Below, in pieces: positions 25,435-34,725 of a stretch of DNA of 64,000 nt. How positions within the stretch are numbered: the stretch's first letter is position 1; each line of letters opens with the position of its first letter. Location of the stretch: the NCBI RefSeq assembly GCF_013283645.1, contig NZ_JABEKV010000002.1, positions 1,123,798 through 1,187,797 on the forward strand, given 5' to 3'. The notes under the pieces are model-generated. The model saw only the letters and a list, made by a program, of their open reading frames with translations, ran no database searches and was not told the origin of the DNA. The position numbers were made by a program, and so were the translations under genes. This DNA is from Sinorhizobium psoraleae. GTDB lineage: Bacteria; Pseudomonadota; Alphaproteobacteria; Rhizobiales; Rhizobiaceae.

Positions 25435-26337
25435 ATGTCGAAGCAATTTCAGGGTTATATCTATCTGTCGCTCGCGATGGCACTCGTCGGCAGCACGGTT
25501 ATCGCAAGCAAGGTCATAGCGTCCGGGCTGCCGCCGTTCACGGCCACGGCCTTGCGTTTCGCGCTTGCCTTTCCGCTCTTCCTCGTGCTGATGCGCGCGA
25601 CGGCGACGGAATGGCCGAGGCTGCAAGGGCGCGAATGGCTCATCCTGTTGGTCCAGGCAGGCGCCGGCAGCGTCGGCTATACGACGCTGCTGATCTCCGG
25701 CCTGCGACTGACACCCGCAGCCGATGCCGGCGTCATCATCGGTACGCTGCCCATCGTTTCGGCAGCGATTGCCATTGTGCTTCTCGGCGAACGGCCGGAT
25801 CGTTCCATCCTGCTGGCGATCGCCCTCGCCGCAGCAGGCGTCCTTTCGATCGTCTTCCGCGCAGATAGCGGTGGCACGCATTCGCTCCTCGGCAACATTC
25901 TGGTCTTTGGCGCCGTCGTCTGCGAAGGCCTCTTCATCCTCATCAACAAGCGCCTGACAACGGCGATTTCGCCCCTCGCCTTGTCGACGCTGATGGCCGG
26001 TCTGGGCGTCGCCGTCTCGGCACCGATTGCCCTGCTCGAAATCCCACAGGCAGCTGCGATAACCACGCAATCGATCACCGCGGTCGCCTACTACGCGCTT
26101 GTCCCGACAGTCGGTGGCTTCCTGCTCTGGTACGCTGGGTTGGCGAAAGTGAGCGGCACGGAGGCCTCTGTGTTCACGGCGCTTGCCCCTGTCTCGGCCG
26201 TTTTCCTTGCCTTTGCCATGCTCGGAGAGCCGATTTCCGCCAATCAACTGATCGGCATCGCTTGCGTTCTCGCCGCCGTCCTCAGCCTGGGGTTTCGGCT
26301 GCCGAACACCCGTCGAAGCCGCTCTGAGGCCGGCTGA
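25435..26337 (+). CDS. EamA/DMT-family transporter
   Basis: A 300-residue inner-membrane protein with two EamA repeats and about ten hydrophobic segments, beginning MSKQFQGYIYLSLAMALVG. The end of the first repeat reads IIGTLPIVSAAIAIVLLGE and of the second TALAPVSAVFLAFAMLGEPI, the classic ends of EamA domains. Substrate unknown. The ATG at 25435 was chosen because an upstream extension would lie in the palindromic repeat. It is followed by the B3/B4-domain gene 48 bases downstream on the same strand, so the two are likely co-transcribed. Confidence 0.92.
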   Translation: MSKQFQGYIYLSLAMALVGSTVIASKVIASGLPPFTATALRFALAFPLFLVLMRATATEWPRLQGREWLILLVQAGAGSVGYTTLLISGLRLTPAADAGVIIGTLPIVSAAIAIVLLGERPDRSILLAIALAAAGVLSIVFRADSGGTHSLLGNILVFGAVVCEGLFILINKRLTTAISPLALSTLMAGLGVAVSAPIALLEIPQAAAITTQSITAVAYYALVPTVGGFLLWYAGLAKVSGTEASVFTALAPVSAVFLAFAMLGEPISANQLIGIACVLAAVLSLGFRLPNTRRSRSEAG

Positions 26338-26385
26338 GGCAAACTGCATTCCCAAAACACCGTTCACACCAGAGAGGCAGCAACA

Positions 26386-27078
26386 ATGTATTTCCGCCAT
26401 GCAAGCGACATCTGGAGGGATTTTCCCGGACTTTCCGCCGGAATTCTTCACGCCGAAGGTATCCACCGAGACATCTCCATCGATGCGCACATTGCCGGTT
26501 TCGAGGCCGCGGCGAAAGCACGGCTCGCAGCAAGCGCTGAGGGTGAATTTCCGGAGATCCAGGCCTGGCGACGCGCTTTCTCGCTTATGGGCTTGAAGCC
26601 GACGCAATACCGCTCCGCCTCCGAGGCGCTGCTCCGGCGGTTCCGCAAGGACGGGTGCCTGCCACGGATCCACCCGCTGATCGACCTTTGCAACGCGGCA
26701 TCGCTTGCATTCGCCATTCCGATCGCAGTTTTCGATCTCTCCAGAGTGGCCGGTCATCTCGAGGTTCGTTACGCCTCCGGCAGCGAGATCTACACCACGT
26801 TTTCCGGAGAAACCGAACATCCCGAACAGCACGAAGCGATCTTCGCGGACGAGGAAGGGCGAGCGCATGCGCGCCGCTGGACCAACCGCCAGAGCGGCTA
26901 TTCGGCGGTCGGTGACGAGACGACGACCGTGCTCGTCGTCGCCGAAGCGCTGCATGCGCGCGCTGAGACCGACGTGAGCCGGCTCGTCGATGAACTTGCT
27001 GGAGCTATAGCCGCCGCCTGGATCGTCAATCCACGAAGCGCGATATTGGGTCGCTCGTCGCCGCGCTTCGATATTTGA
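26386..27078 (+). CDS. B3/B4 tRNA-binding-domain protein (PheT editing-domain-like)
   Basis: A 230-residue free-standing protein matching the B3/B4 domain of phenylalanyl-tRNA synthetase beta chain, the part that edits mischarged tRNA. Recognisable segments are WRRAFSLMGLKPTQYRSASE near residue 64, [23 protein letters not shown] near residue 98 and NRQSGYSAVGDETTTVLVVAE near residue 168. Stand-alone copies are thought to hydrolyse misacylated aminoacyl-tRNAs or a related ester, but the substrate is not known. AGAGAGGCAGCAACA precedes the ATG. It follows a DMT transporter gene closely. Confidence 0.85.
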   Translation: MYFRHASDIWRDFPGLSAGILHAEGIHRDISIDAHIAGFEAAAKARLAASAEGEFPEIQAWRRAFSLMGLKPTQYRSASEALLRRFRKDGCLPRIHPLIDLCNAASLAFAIPIAVFDLSRVAGHLEVRYASGSEIYTTFSGETEHPEQHEAIFADEEGRAHARRWTNRQSGYSAVGDETTTVLVVAEALHARAETDVSRLVDELAGAIAAAWIVNPRSAILGRSSPRFDI

Positions 27079-27169
27079 GGCCGCGCGCGAGATTTGGCCA
27101 AAATCCTTTGACGGCGCAAATTCGGCTCCAATATCATCCGGCCGAATCGCAACTCGGGATTGACCTACC

Positions 27170-27541
27170 ATGTCCGACGAACGCGCCACACCATGGTTCC
27201 TGAGCCTCAAGCACGCGCTTCTCGATCGGGGCGGGCTCGAGGAAATCTTTCGCCACGTCCGCAATCTGGTTGTCGCGACCCTGGTCATCGCGGCCGGCCT
27301 GCATGCCGTCGAGCATCCCGACATCATCGATGCGAAGGGGCTGTTGAGTATCCCGGTCGCCGGCTACTTCGTCTTCTCGACCGGGATTGCGCTGTTTTTC
27401 CTCAACTTCGCGGACGGACTTCATCGGCTTGGGAAGATCAAGCGTCACGTCGCCCTGCAGTTGCTGCTGGTGGTCGTCTACGTGTTGATCACCATCCGTG
27501 TCGCTCAGCTGATCCTGGCACTCCGGATGACGCCGTCATAG
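27170..27541 (+). CDS. Small integral membrane protein of unknown function
   Basis: A 123-residue protein with three predicted membrane segments (about residues 32-50 NLVVATLVIAAGLHAVEH, 62-80 VAGYFVFSTGIALFFLNF, and 93-117 VALQLLLVVVYVLITIRVAQLIL). I do not recognise the family. It begins MSDERATPWFLSLKHALLDRG. It is followed by convergent prfC 43 bases away. No motif suggests a function; it is supported as a gene by length, plausible topology and codon use like its neighbours. Confidence 0.7.
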   Translation: MSDERATPWFLSLKHALLDRGGLEEIFRHVRNLVVATLVIAAGLHAVEHPDIIDAKGLLSIPVAGYFVFSTGIALFFLNFADGLHRLGKIKRHVALQLLLVVVYVLITIRVAQLILALRMTPS

Positions 27542-27584
27542 CCGGCGCTGTGCGGGCGCCGGCTATGATCTTCGCGTTGAACGA

Positions 27585-29168
27585 TCACGCCGCCTTGGCG
27601 ACGTGATACTCCTTGATCGCCACCATCCTGATCGCCGGATAGCGTTCCGCCTCGTAGCGCAGCGAGAAGCCGTCCTGCGCCAGGAATACCGGATCGCCGT
27701 CGAGATCGCGGGCGATATCGCCGCGACGGGCAGTGATGAACTTGTCGAGTTCGCTCGGATGATCGGCGGAAACCCAGCGGCAGACGGAAAAGCGCGACAT
27801 TTCGAAGGAGACCGGAAGGCCGTATTCCGCCTGCAGCCGCTCCTTCAGAACGTCGAGCTGCAGTGCGCCGACGACGCCGACGATCGCCGGCGAGCCGTCT
27901 TCCGGCGAGAAGAGCTGCACGACGCCCTCTTCCGCCATCTGCTGCAGCGCTTCCTTCAGCTTTTTCGCCTTCATCGCATCCTCGAGCCGGACGCGGCGGA
28001 GAATTTCCGGCGCAAAGTTCGGCACACCTTGGAAGACGAGCGGCTCACCCTCGGTGAGCGTATCGCCGATCCGGAGCGTGCCGTGGTTGGGGATGCCGAC
28101 GACATCGCCGGCAAAGGCCGTATCGGCGAGCTGGCGCTGCGAGGCGAAGAAGAACTGCGGGGCGGTCAGCCCCATCTGCTTGCCGGTGCGCGAGAGCCGT
28201 GCCTTCATGCCGCGCTCGAGCTTGCCCGAGCAGACGCGGACGAAGGCGATGCGGTCACGATGGTTCGGGTCCATGTTCGCCTGGATCTTGAAGACGAAGG
28301 CCGTCATCTTCTCGTCCGTCGCCTCGACGGTGCGGATATCGGCGACCTGGGCGCGCGGCGGCGGCGCGAATGCGCTCAACGCATTGATGAGGTCGCGCAC
28401 GCCAAAATTCCGAAGCGCCGAGCCGAAGAACACCGGCGTCAGATGGCCTTCGAGGAAGGCCTTGTGGTCGAACGGCTTGCAGGCCTCGATCGCCAGCATC
28501 GTTTCCTCGATGAAGGCGTCACGCTCGTTTTCCGGCAGGCGATGAGAAGCCATTTCCGGATCGTTGACCTTGGTCAGCCGTTCCTGCGTGTCGGCGCCGC
28601 GCACCTCGTTGGTGGCGAGGTGATACGTGCCGCAGAAGGTCTTCGAGCGGCCGATCGGCCAAGTGACCGGCGCGCAGTCGAGAGCCAGCTTGTGCTCGAC
28701 CTCATCGAGGATCTCGAAAGGATCACGGCTCTCGCGGTCCATCTTGTTGACGAAGGTGATGATCGGAATGTCGCGCAGGCGGCAAACCTCGAAGAGTTTC
28801 AGCGTGCGCGGCTCGATACCCTTGGCGGCGTCGATCACCATGACGGCCGCATCCACCGCCGTCAGCGTCCGGTAGGTGTCGTCCGCAAAGTCCTCGTGAC
28901 CGGGCGTGTCGAGCAGATTGAAGACCGTGTCGTCGTATTCGAAGGTCATCACCGAGGTGACGACGGAAATGCCGCGTTCGCGCTCGATCTTCATCCAGTC
29001 CGAGCGGGTCTGGATGCGGTCTTTCTTGGCCTTGACCTCGCCGGCGAGCTGGATCGCGCCACCGAAGAGAAGGAGCTTTTCGGTTAGCGTCGTTTTCCCG
29101 GCGTCCGGGTGCGAAATGATCGCAAATGTGCGGCGGCGGGAAACCGCCTCGGCAATGCTTTCGGCCAT
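27585..29168 (-). CDS. prfC: Peptide chain release factor 3
   Basis: A GTPase that recycles RF1/RF2 from the ribosome after termination. The 527-residue protein has the translational-GTPase motifs: G1 [16 protein letters not shown] near residue 20, G2 in [12 protein letters not shown]3 [17 protein letters not shown] near residue 87 and G4 [13 protein letters not shown] near residue 140, followed by EF-Tu domain 2-like and RF3 C-terminal domains ([22 protein letters not shown] near the end). Length is normal for RF3. It is convergent with the small membrane-protein gene and divergent from dut. Confidence 0.97.
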   Translation of the reverse strand: MAESIAEAVSRRRTFAIISHPDAGKTTLTEKLLLFGGAIQLAGEVKAKKDRIQTRSDWMKIERERGISVVTSVMTFEYDDTVFNLLDTPGHEDFADDTYRTLTAVDAAVMVIDAAKGIEPRTLKLFEVCRLRDIPIITFVNKMDRESRDPFEILDEVEHKLALDCAPVTWPIGRSKTFCGTYHLATNEVRGADTQERLTKVNDPEMASHRLPENERDAFIEETMLAIEACKPFDHKAFLEGHLTPVFFGSALRNFGVRDLINALSAFAPPPRAQVADIRTVEATDEKMTAFVFKIQANMDPNHRDRIAFVRVCSGKLERGMKARLSRTGKQMGLTAPQFFFASQRQLADTAFAGDVVGIPNHGTLRIGDTLTEGEPLVFQGVPNFAPEILRRVRLEDAMKAKKLKEALQQMAEEGVVQLFSPEDGSPAIVGVVGALQLDVLKERLQAEYGLPVSFEMSRFSVCRWVSADHPSELDKFITARRGDIARDLDGDPVFLAQDGFSLRYEAERYPAIRMVAIKEYHVAKAA

Positions 29169-29258
29169 ATTCTAGTATCCTGTGAGTTGCGGCGTCTTTA
29201 CAGGCTCGCAGACCAATATGCAATTGACTGCGGCAAGACCGCTGGCGCTTATGACGGA

Positions 29259-29735
29259 ATGACCATGCACGCACTTGAAAACCACCCTGCCCTCACCCTT
29301 GTCCGCCTGCCGCATGCGCAGGGTCTCGACCTGCCGGCCTATGAGACGGCCGGTGCCGCGGGCATGGATTTGCGCGCGGCCGTTCCGTCGAGCGAGCCTG
29401 TGACGATCACGCCGGGCGGTCGGGTGCTGGTGCCGACAGGATTCATCTTCGAAATTCCGGCGGGCTATGAAGGCCAAGTACGGCCGCGCTCGGGCCTTGC
29501 CTTCAAGCACGGTATCACCTGCCTCAACACGCCGGGAACCATCGACAGCGATTATCGCGGCGAGGTGAAGGTGCTGCTCATCAATCTTGGCGTGGAGGAC
29601 TTCGTCATCGAGCGCGGCATGCGCATCGCCCAGATGGTGATCGCACCGGTGACGCAAGTGGCGATCCGCGAGGCGGGCGGTGCGAGCGCGACAGCACGCG
29701 GCGCCGGCGGCTTCGGCTCGACCGGGTCCAAGTAG
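29259..29735 (+). CDS. dut: Deoxyuridine 5'-triphosphate nucleotidohydrolase (dUTPase)
   Basis: Hydrolyses dUTP to dUMP, keeping uracil out of DNA. The 158-residue protein has all five conserved dUTPase motifs in order: [42 protein letters not shown] and the C-terminal P-loop-like [10 protein letters not shown]. It should be a homotrimer. Start is either ATG 29259 or 29265; neither has a strong ribosome-binding site. It is divergent from prfC. The stop codon TAG at 29733-29735 is directly joined to a GAGCGGGATG-type palindromic repeat. Confidence 0.96.
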   Translation: MTMHALENHPALTLVRLPHAQGLDLPAYETAGAAGMDLRAAVPSSEPVTITPGGRVLVPTGFIFEIPAGYEGQVRPRSGLAFKHGITCLNTPGTIDSDYRGEVKVLLINLGVEDFVIERGMRIAQMVIAPVTQVAIREAGGASATARGAGGFGSTGSK

Positions 29736-29785
29736 AGGGGGATGAGGAAAAGTGTGGGCGGTTTTCCGCCCGCATCCCGCTCCAA
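29735..29785. repeat. GAGCGGGATG-type palindromic repeat, copy 2
   Basis: A single hairpin with outer arms GGGGGATG / CATCCCGCT and inner GGAAAA / TTTTCC, sharing GGATGAGGAAAAGTGTG with the copy at 25244. It begins at the last base of the dut stop codon and lies before the convergent Lrp-type gene. Confidence 0.85.
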
Positions 29786-29848
29786 CTATTTGCAATGTCG
29801 CCAAAAGCGTTGAGCGGATTGGGACAACGACATGCATAAAGCAAGAAT

Positions 29849-30286
29849 CTAAAGCGGCGGCAGCCGGCGCTTGACTGGCGTCGACTTGACGATCGAGGTA
29901 TTGGTCTGCGCCCGTTCGGCAATGCGGTCGAGGATCGTGTCGAGCTCTTCCATATCCCGCACGAGCATCTTGGCGATGAAGCAATCGTCACCGGTAATCT
30001 TGTCGCATTCGACAATCTCCGGCGTTTCCTGAATGAGCTTTTCGACGATGTGCAGCATGCCTGGCAGCGGCCGAACGCGCACGACCGCCTGCAGCGGATA
30101 GCCAAGTTGCGCCGGATTGACGGAGACGGTGAAGCCATTGATCACGCCGCGGTCCTCGAGCTTGCGCAGCCTGTCGGCGGCGCTCGGCGAGGAGAGGCCC
30201 GCCTCTTGCGCCAGTTCCTTCAGCGACACGCGGGCATTCGCTGCGAGAATCTCGAGAATACGGCAATCGACATCATCCAGCATCAA
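29849..30286 (-). CDS. Lrp/AsnC-family transcriptional regulator
   Basis: A 145-residue regulator with an N-terminal AsnC helix-turn-helix (DCRILEILAANARVSLKELA and LSSPSAADRLRKLEDRGVI, residues about 6-50) and the C-terminal RAM ligand domain (VVRVRPLPGMLHIVEKLIQE and GDDCFIAKMLVRDMEELDTIL). The family senses amino acids or related small molecules. It is divergent from a DMT-family transporter gene at 30419, the common arrangement for an Lrp-type regulator and an amino-acid or metabolite exporter under its control, and the shared 132-base gap is A/T-rich. Confidence 0.93.
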   Translation of the reverse strand: MMLDDVDCRILEILAANARVSLKELAQEAGLSSPSAADRLRKLEDRGVINGFTVSVNPAQLGYPLQAVVRVRPLPGMLHIVEKLIQETPEIVECDKITGDDCFIAKMLVRDMEELDTILDRIAERAQTNTSIVKSTPVKRRLPPL

Positions 30287-30418
30287 GTCGTCCTCAATAA
30301 GACAAAGCGGCAGCTTTGCCTTTCATAATTAGGCATCATAGTCCATCTTCCTTCTTGTCTCCATATAAAATCACCCAACAGCCGATTATTGTTGTGCGAT
30401 CAGAAAAGGAGACCAGTC

Positions 30419-31330
30419 ATGGACGGAGAACTGAAGCGCGGAAGTGTGGAGATGACGGCGGCAATGCTGATCTCGGGGACAATCGGCTGGTTCGTGCTGA
30501 TGTCCGGCCAGCCGGTCACGGGCGTCGTTTTCTGGCGTTGCGTGTTCGGGGCGCTGACGCTGATTGCGCTGGCCGCGATGCTCGGGCTCATCGACTTTCG
30601 CCACCTGAAGCCGCGCGTCGTCTTCCTTGCAGCACTCGGCGGTGTCGCGATCGTCGTCAACTGGCTCCTGCTCTTTGCCGCCTATTCGCGGGCATCGATC
30701 TCGATTGCGACGATGGTCTACAACACGCAGCCCTTCATGCTGCTTGGACTTGGCGCGCTTTTTCTTGGCGAGCGGATCACCGTGAATAAGCTTTTCTGGC
30801 TTTCGGTTTCCTTCGCGGGAATGATCGCGATCGTCTCCGCGAAACCGGGCGGCGGCTTCGATGCCGAGCACTATCTTGCGGGTATCGCGCTTTCGATCGG
30901 AGCGGCGTTCTTCTACGCGATCGCCGCGCTCCTCACCAAGCTCCTCAAGGGCACGCCGCCGCATCTGATCGCGCTTATCCAGGTGATCACCGGGGCGATC
31001 ATGCTGGCGCCCTTCGCGCTCTCCGCGCCATTGCCGCAGGACGAGTGGCAATGGACGCTGCTCGTCACCGTCGGCGTCGTTCATACCGGCATCATGTATA
31101 TCCTGCTCTATGGAGCGATCCAGCGTCTCCCGACGCACATGACGGGTGTGCTCTCCTTCATCTATCCGATCGCCGCGATCCTCGTCGACCGCGTGGCTTT
31201 CGGACACGAATTGCAGGCGATACAGATCGCCGGTTCGGCGGCAATCCTCCTGGCCGCGGCCGGCATGAATCTCGGCTGGAGCGTTCGGTCGATCCCGCTT
31301 TTCAAGCGCGCAATCAGACCGAGCGCCTGA
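30419..31330 (+). CDS. EamA/DMT-family transporter, divergent from Lrp-type regulator
   Basis: A 303-residue membrane protein with two EamA repeats, beginning MDGELKRGSVEMTAAMLISG. Typical segments are MVYNTQPFMLLGLGALFLGE at the end of the first repeat and VLSFIYPIAAILVDRVAFG in the second. It is likely an exporter of an amino acid or similar metabolite, judged from the Lrp-type regulator on the other side of the promoter region; the substrate is not shown by the sequence. AAAAGGAGACCAGTC precedes the ATG. Its stop is 3 bases from the end of the convergent ChaC-like gene. Confidence 0.92.
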   Translation: MDGELKRGSVEMTAAMLISGTIGWFVLMSGQPVTGVVFWRCVFGALTLIALAAMLGLIDFRHLKPRVVFLAALGGVAIVVNWLLLFAAYSRASISIATMVYNTQPFMLLGLGALFLGERITVNKLFWLSVSFAGMIAIVSAKPGGGFDAEHYLAGIALSIGAAFFYAIAALLTKLLKGTPPHLIALIQVITGAIMLAPFALSAPLPQDEWQWTLLVTVGVVHTGIMYILLYGAIQRLPTHMTGVLSFIYPIAAILVDRVAFGHELQAIQIAGSAAILLAAAGMNLGWSVRSIPLFKRAIRPSA

Positions 31331-31333
31331 TCG

Positions 31334-32065
31334 TCAGGCACTCGCTACCTCGTTCGCGTGCACTGCTCTACTGTTGCGCTCGATGCACTCTGCGACGAGC
31401 GCCTGCAGGCGCCACAGATTACGGTCCCGGATGCCCCTGGCCTCGAGATGCGTCACGGTGTTGAGCAGATATTCCGCGCCTGAGCCGACATGGCCGCATG
31501 CGCAAGCCAGCACCTCCGCGACGGCTTCGAGCGAGAGACTCCCGGCATAGAGCGGCGAGGCGCGATTCATGACGAAGGCCAGGGCCGACACCGGGCCCGA
31601 CGCGGTCTCAACCTTGATCCAGCGGGGCATGCTGTTGGGCGGTTTATAGGTAAATTCGCGCCGGAAGAGTTTTGCAAATTGACCTTCGATGTCGTCATCC
31701 GGCAGTTCGTAGAGGACACCCCGACACTGCCCGCCGCGATCGAGCGCCATCATGAGGCCCGGCTGTTCGGGTGTTCCCCGGAAGCGGATCATTCGGAAGC
31801 AAAAGGAACGATGCCAGCCCCGGGCAACGCCTACCGTTTCGCCGACATGCTCGATCTCCGGTCTCCAGATCAACGATCCATAGGCGAAGAGCATTATTGG
31901 CGTACCCGGAGATGGGTGGCTCTTTATCATCCGCCCCACCCATTCGCCGTAGTCCGCGTCGCTGTGGAGAACTGCGCCCGGCCCGGGGCCGCCGTCGGCA
32001 ATCGCCCGGTGAACCTGGGCGACGTGCGCCGGGGTCAAGCTGAGTGATGTTGGTTTGCCGGACAT
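31334..32065 (-). CDS. ChaC-family gamma-glutamylcyclotransferase
   Basis: Predicted to cleave glutathione to 5-oxoproline and Cys-Gly. The 243-residue protein has the GGCT-fold entry IMLFAYGSLIWRPE near residue 56, the segment CFRMIRFRGTPEQPGLMMAL near residue 88 and GVLYELPDDDIEGQFAKLFRRE near residue 115 with the catalytic-glutamate region, all typical of ChaC. The ATG at 32065 lies 9 bases after GGAG; a nearby ATG at 32071 is too close to that site. Convergent with the DMT gene at 30419. Confidence 0.92.
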   Translation of the reverse strand: MSGKPTSLSLTPAHVAQVHRAIADGGPGPGAVLHSDADYGEWVGRMIKSHPSPGTPIMLFAYGSLIWRPEIEHVGETVGVARGWHRSFCFRMIRFRGTPEQPGLMMALDRGGQCRGVLYELPDDDIEGQFAKLFRREFTYKPPNSMPRWIKVETASGPVSALAFVMNRASPLYAGSLSLEAVAEVLACACGHVGSGAEYLLNTVTHLEARGIRDRNLWRLQALVAECIERNSRAVHANEVASA

Positions 32066-32139
32066 TATCATCGTCTCCGCCAAGCCGAGAAGATCGCGCA
32101 CCGGGGGCCTGGATGCAAGTTCGGCCTGAACGTCTCGCT

Positions 32140-32769
32140 TTATCTGCGCGCCTCCGCCGCCATGCTGACGGCAAGGCTCGCAAGCACGGTGCTCATCAGC
32201 CAGCGCTGCACGAGCATGAAGAGCGGGCGTCCGGCAAGGAAGGCGGCGATCGAGCCCGCCGTCACCGCGATCAAGGCGTTAACGGTGACGCTGATCATGA
32301 TCTGCAGACTGCCAAACACGAGCGACTGGAGGAGGACATCACCCTCGGGGCGGATGAATTGCGGCAGCAGCGAAAGGTAGAGCACCGCCACCTTCGGATT
32401 GAGCAGGTTGGTGACAAGCCCCATCAGGAAGAGTTTGCGGGGTCCGTCCCTCGGCAGGTCGCGCACCTGGAAGGGCGAGCGGCCGCCGGGCCTCACAGCT
32501 TGCCAGGCAAGATAGAGCAGATAGAGCGCGCCGGCGAAACGCAGCGCGTCATAGGCGAAAGGAACCGCCAGCAGCAATGCGGTGATGCCGAGCGCGGCAA
32601 AGACCATGTAAAAGACGAAACCAAGCGCCACGCCGCCGAGCGAGACGAGACCCGCCGCCGATCCCTGGCAGATGGAGCGGGAGATCAGATAGATCATGTT
32701 CGGTCCGGGTGTCAGCACCATGCCGAGGGCAATCAGGGCAAAGGCGATAAGGCTCTGAACTTCCGGCAC
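32140..32769 (-). CDS. LysE/RhtB-family amino-acid exporter
   Basis: A 209-residue inner-membrane protein with about six hydrophobic segments and the LysE/RhtB entry FALIALGMVLTPGPNMIYLI near residue 10, where TPGPN is the family hallmark. A second family segment is KLFLMGLVTNLLNPKVAVLYL near residue 112. It probably exports a neutral amino acid or homoserine lactone-like compound; the exact substrate is not visible. It is divergent from another LysE-family gene at 32943, with a 173-base gap between them, and the two proteins are only distantly alike. Confidence 0.92.
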   Translation of the reverse strand: MPEVQSLIAFALIALGMVLTPGPNMIYLISRSICQGSAAGLVSLGGVALGFVFYMVFAALGITALLLAVPFAYDALRFAGALYLLYLAWQAVRPGGRSPFQVRDLPRDGPRKLFLMGLVTNLLNPKVAVLYLSLLPQFIRPEGDVLLQSLVFGSLQIMISVTVNALIAVTAGSIAAFLAGRPLFMLVQRWLMSTVLASLAVSMAAEARR

Positions 32770-32942
32770 ATTGCGCTCCGAACGAGTGTCATGACTGTCG
32801 CCGGGACACTCTCATGATCTCCTTGCACCGGACAACGCAATTGCTGTCACCCTGACAATCTAACCGCGAAACTTCGCCCGCGCGGATTTCGCTTTTCCGC
32901 GCGCTGCTGTAGACAATGCAGGAGCATGTTCGGAGACGCTTC

Positions 32943-33560
32943 ATGACGCTCGCAGCCCTTCTTGCCTATAGCGGCGCCCTCTTCATTGCGGCAATCATTC
33001 CCGGTCCTGGCGTGACCGCGCTTGTTGCGCGGGCGCTCGGATCCGGCTTTCGCGAAACCTTCTTCATGGGCCTCGGGCTGATCCTCGGCGACATGGCCTA
33101 TCTGACTGCCGTGGTGTTGGGGCTCGCCTTCGTCGCGCAGACCTTCACCACGGCCTTTCTCATCGTGAAGATCGCTGGCGCGCTCTATCTCGGCTATATC
33201 GCCTGGAAACTCTGGACCGCCGGCCTTCTGCCGCAGGATATACAGGCGCGGAAATCGGCAAGCGCGACGATGTCCTTCCTGTCGGGACTGATGGTGACGC
33301 TCGGCAATCCCAAGACCATGCTGTTCTATGTGGCGCTGGTACCGACGCTGATCGATCTCGCGGCAATCGGTCCCGAGGATTACGGCCTGCTGCTGGCGGC
33401 GACCTTCCTTGTCCTTCTCGCCGTGCTGCTGCCCTACATGCTGCTCGCGGCCCGCGCGCGCTCGCTTCTGAAGCAGCCGAAGGCGCTCAGGGCATTGAAC
33501 CGCGCGGCCGCCGGCATTCTTGCCGGAACGGCCGCCTACATCGCTACCCGCGCGACTTGA
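32943..33560 (+). CDS. LysE/RhtB-family amino-acid exporter
   Basis: A 205-residue membrane protein with the LysE/RhtB start LLAYSGALFIAAIIPGPGVTALVARAL (IPGPG in the hallmark place) and the segment FLSGLMVTLGNPKTMLFYVAL near residue 115. Six hydrophobic segments are expected. Substrate unknown. I chose ATG 32943 because GGAGAC lies 8 bases before it; an in-frame ATG at 32916 has no ribosome-binding sequence. It lies 136 bases before cysK on the same strand, so export of a cysteine-pathway metabolite is possible but unproven. Confidence 0.92.
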   Translation: MTLAALLAYSGALFIAAIIPGPGVTALVARALGSGFRETFFMGLGLILGDMAYLTAVVLGLAFVAQTFTTAFLIVKIAGALYLGYIAWKLWTAGLLPQDIQARKSASATMSFLSGLMVTLGNPKTMLFYVALVPTLIDLAAIGPEDYGLLLAATFLVLLAVLLPYMLLAARARSLLKQPKALRALNRAAAGILAGTAAYIATRAT

Positions 33561-33696
33561 AAAAAGATTTCTCCGCCGGCCGCCGCGCAGACGCTTTTTC
33601 CTCCGGCTGGCGGGCTTCGAAGCCCATCTCGCCCTGGAATGACCCAGTCATTGCCCGTATTCTCGCGGCAACGATTTCAACTGAAGGGAGAAACAC

Positions 33697-34665
33697 ATGT
33701 CCGAAACGCGTAAGCCCGGCCGCGGCCGCGTCTTTTCCTCGATCACCGAAACGATCGGCGACACTCCCATCGTACGCCTCGACAAGCTGGCAAAAGAGAA
33801 GGGCGTAAAGGCAAACCTTCTCGCCAAGCTCGAATTCTTCAATCCGATCGCCTCGGTCAAGGACCGCATCGGCGTTTCGATGATCGAGTCGCTCGAGGCA
33901 CAGGGCAAAATCGTACCCGGTCGCACGACGCTCATCGAACCGACTTCGGGCAACACCGGCATCGCGCTCGCCTTCGTCGCAGCCGCCAAGGGCTATAAGC
34001 TGATCCTCACCATGCCCGAAACGATGTCGGTCGAACGGCGCAAGATGCTCTACCTGCTTGGCGCGGAGCTGGTCCTGACGGAAGGCGCCAAGGGGATGAA
34101 GGGTGCGATCGCCAAGGCGCAGGAACTCACCGAGACGCTTCCCGACGCGATCATCCCGCAGCAGTTCGAAAATCCGGCAAATCCGGAGATCCACCGCAAG
34201 ACGACGGCAGAGGAAATCTGGAACGACACCGAAGGCGGCGTCGACATCCTCGTCTCGGGCATCGGCACGGGCGGCACGATCACCGGCGCCGGCCAGGTGC
34301 TGAAGGCGCGCAAGCCCTCCATCAAGGTGATCGCCGTCGAGCCGGAGGAATCCCCGGTTCTCTCCGGCGGCGATCCCGGACCGCACAAGATCCAGGGAAT
34401 CGGCGCCGGTTTCGCGCCGGCAATCCTCGACACGGGCGTCTATGACGAGGTCGTGACCGTGAACGCGGGCGAAGCCGTCGAGGCCGCACGCCTCGTTGCA
34501 AGGCTCGAAGGCGTTCCGGTCGGCATTTCCGCCGGCGCCGCGCTCCAGGCCGCGATCGAGGTCGGGCAACGCGAGGAAAACGCCGGCAAGAACATCGTCG
34601 TCATTATTCCTTCCTTTGCCGAACGCTATCTTTCGACCGTCCTGTTCGAAGGGCTTGGCGGATAG
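33697..34665 (+). CDS. cysK: Cysteine synthase A (O-acetylserine sulfhydrylase)
   Basis: Makes cysteine from O-acetylserine and sulfide with pyridoxal phosphate. The 322-residue protein has the PLP-lysine motif [16 protein letters not shown] (Lys near residue 54), the substrate loop [16 protein letters not shown] near residue 85, the phosphate-binding [15 protein letters not shown] near residue 188 and SAGAALQAA near the end. Length and motifs fit CysK rather than CysM or cystathionine beta-synthase. GAAGGGAGAAACAC is a strong ribosome-binding site. It is monocistronic with a terminator downstream. Confidence 0.96.
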   Translation: MSETRKPGRGRVFSSITETIGDTPIVRLDKLAKEKGVKANLLAKLEFFNPIASVKDRIGVSMIESLEAQGKIVPGRTTLIEPTSGNTGIALAFVAAAKGYKLILTMPETMSVERRKMLYLLGAELVLTEGAKGMKGAIAKAQELTETLPDAIIPQQFENPANPEIHRKTTAEEIWNDTEGGVDILVSGIGTGGTITGAGQVLKARKPSIKVIAVEPEESPVLSGGDPGPHKIQGIGAGFAPAILDTGVYDEVVTVNAGEAVEAARLVARLEGVPVGISAGAALQAAIEVGQREENAGKNIVVIIPSFAERYLSTVLFEGLGG

Positions 34666-34696
34666 CGCGCGGCAGCTCGCTCCGAAGAACTCTCAG

Positions 34697-34725
34697 GAGG
34701 GGCGCCACCGTGCGCCCCCTTTTTC
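34697..34725 (+). terminator. Intrinsic terminator after cysK
   Basis: GGGGCGC (34699-34705) pairs with GCGCCCC (34712-34718) and is followed by a run of T. It overlaps the end of the converging SRPBCC gene region, so it may serve both. Confidence 0.82.

Noticed and set aside
27603..29087. 494-codon open frame on the plus strand
   Set aside because: Antisense to prfC throughout, Arg/Glu/His-rich with no fold-like pattern; a shadow of codon bias.
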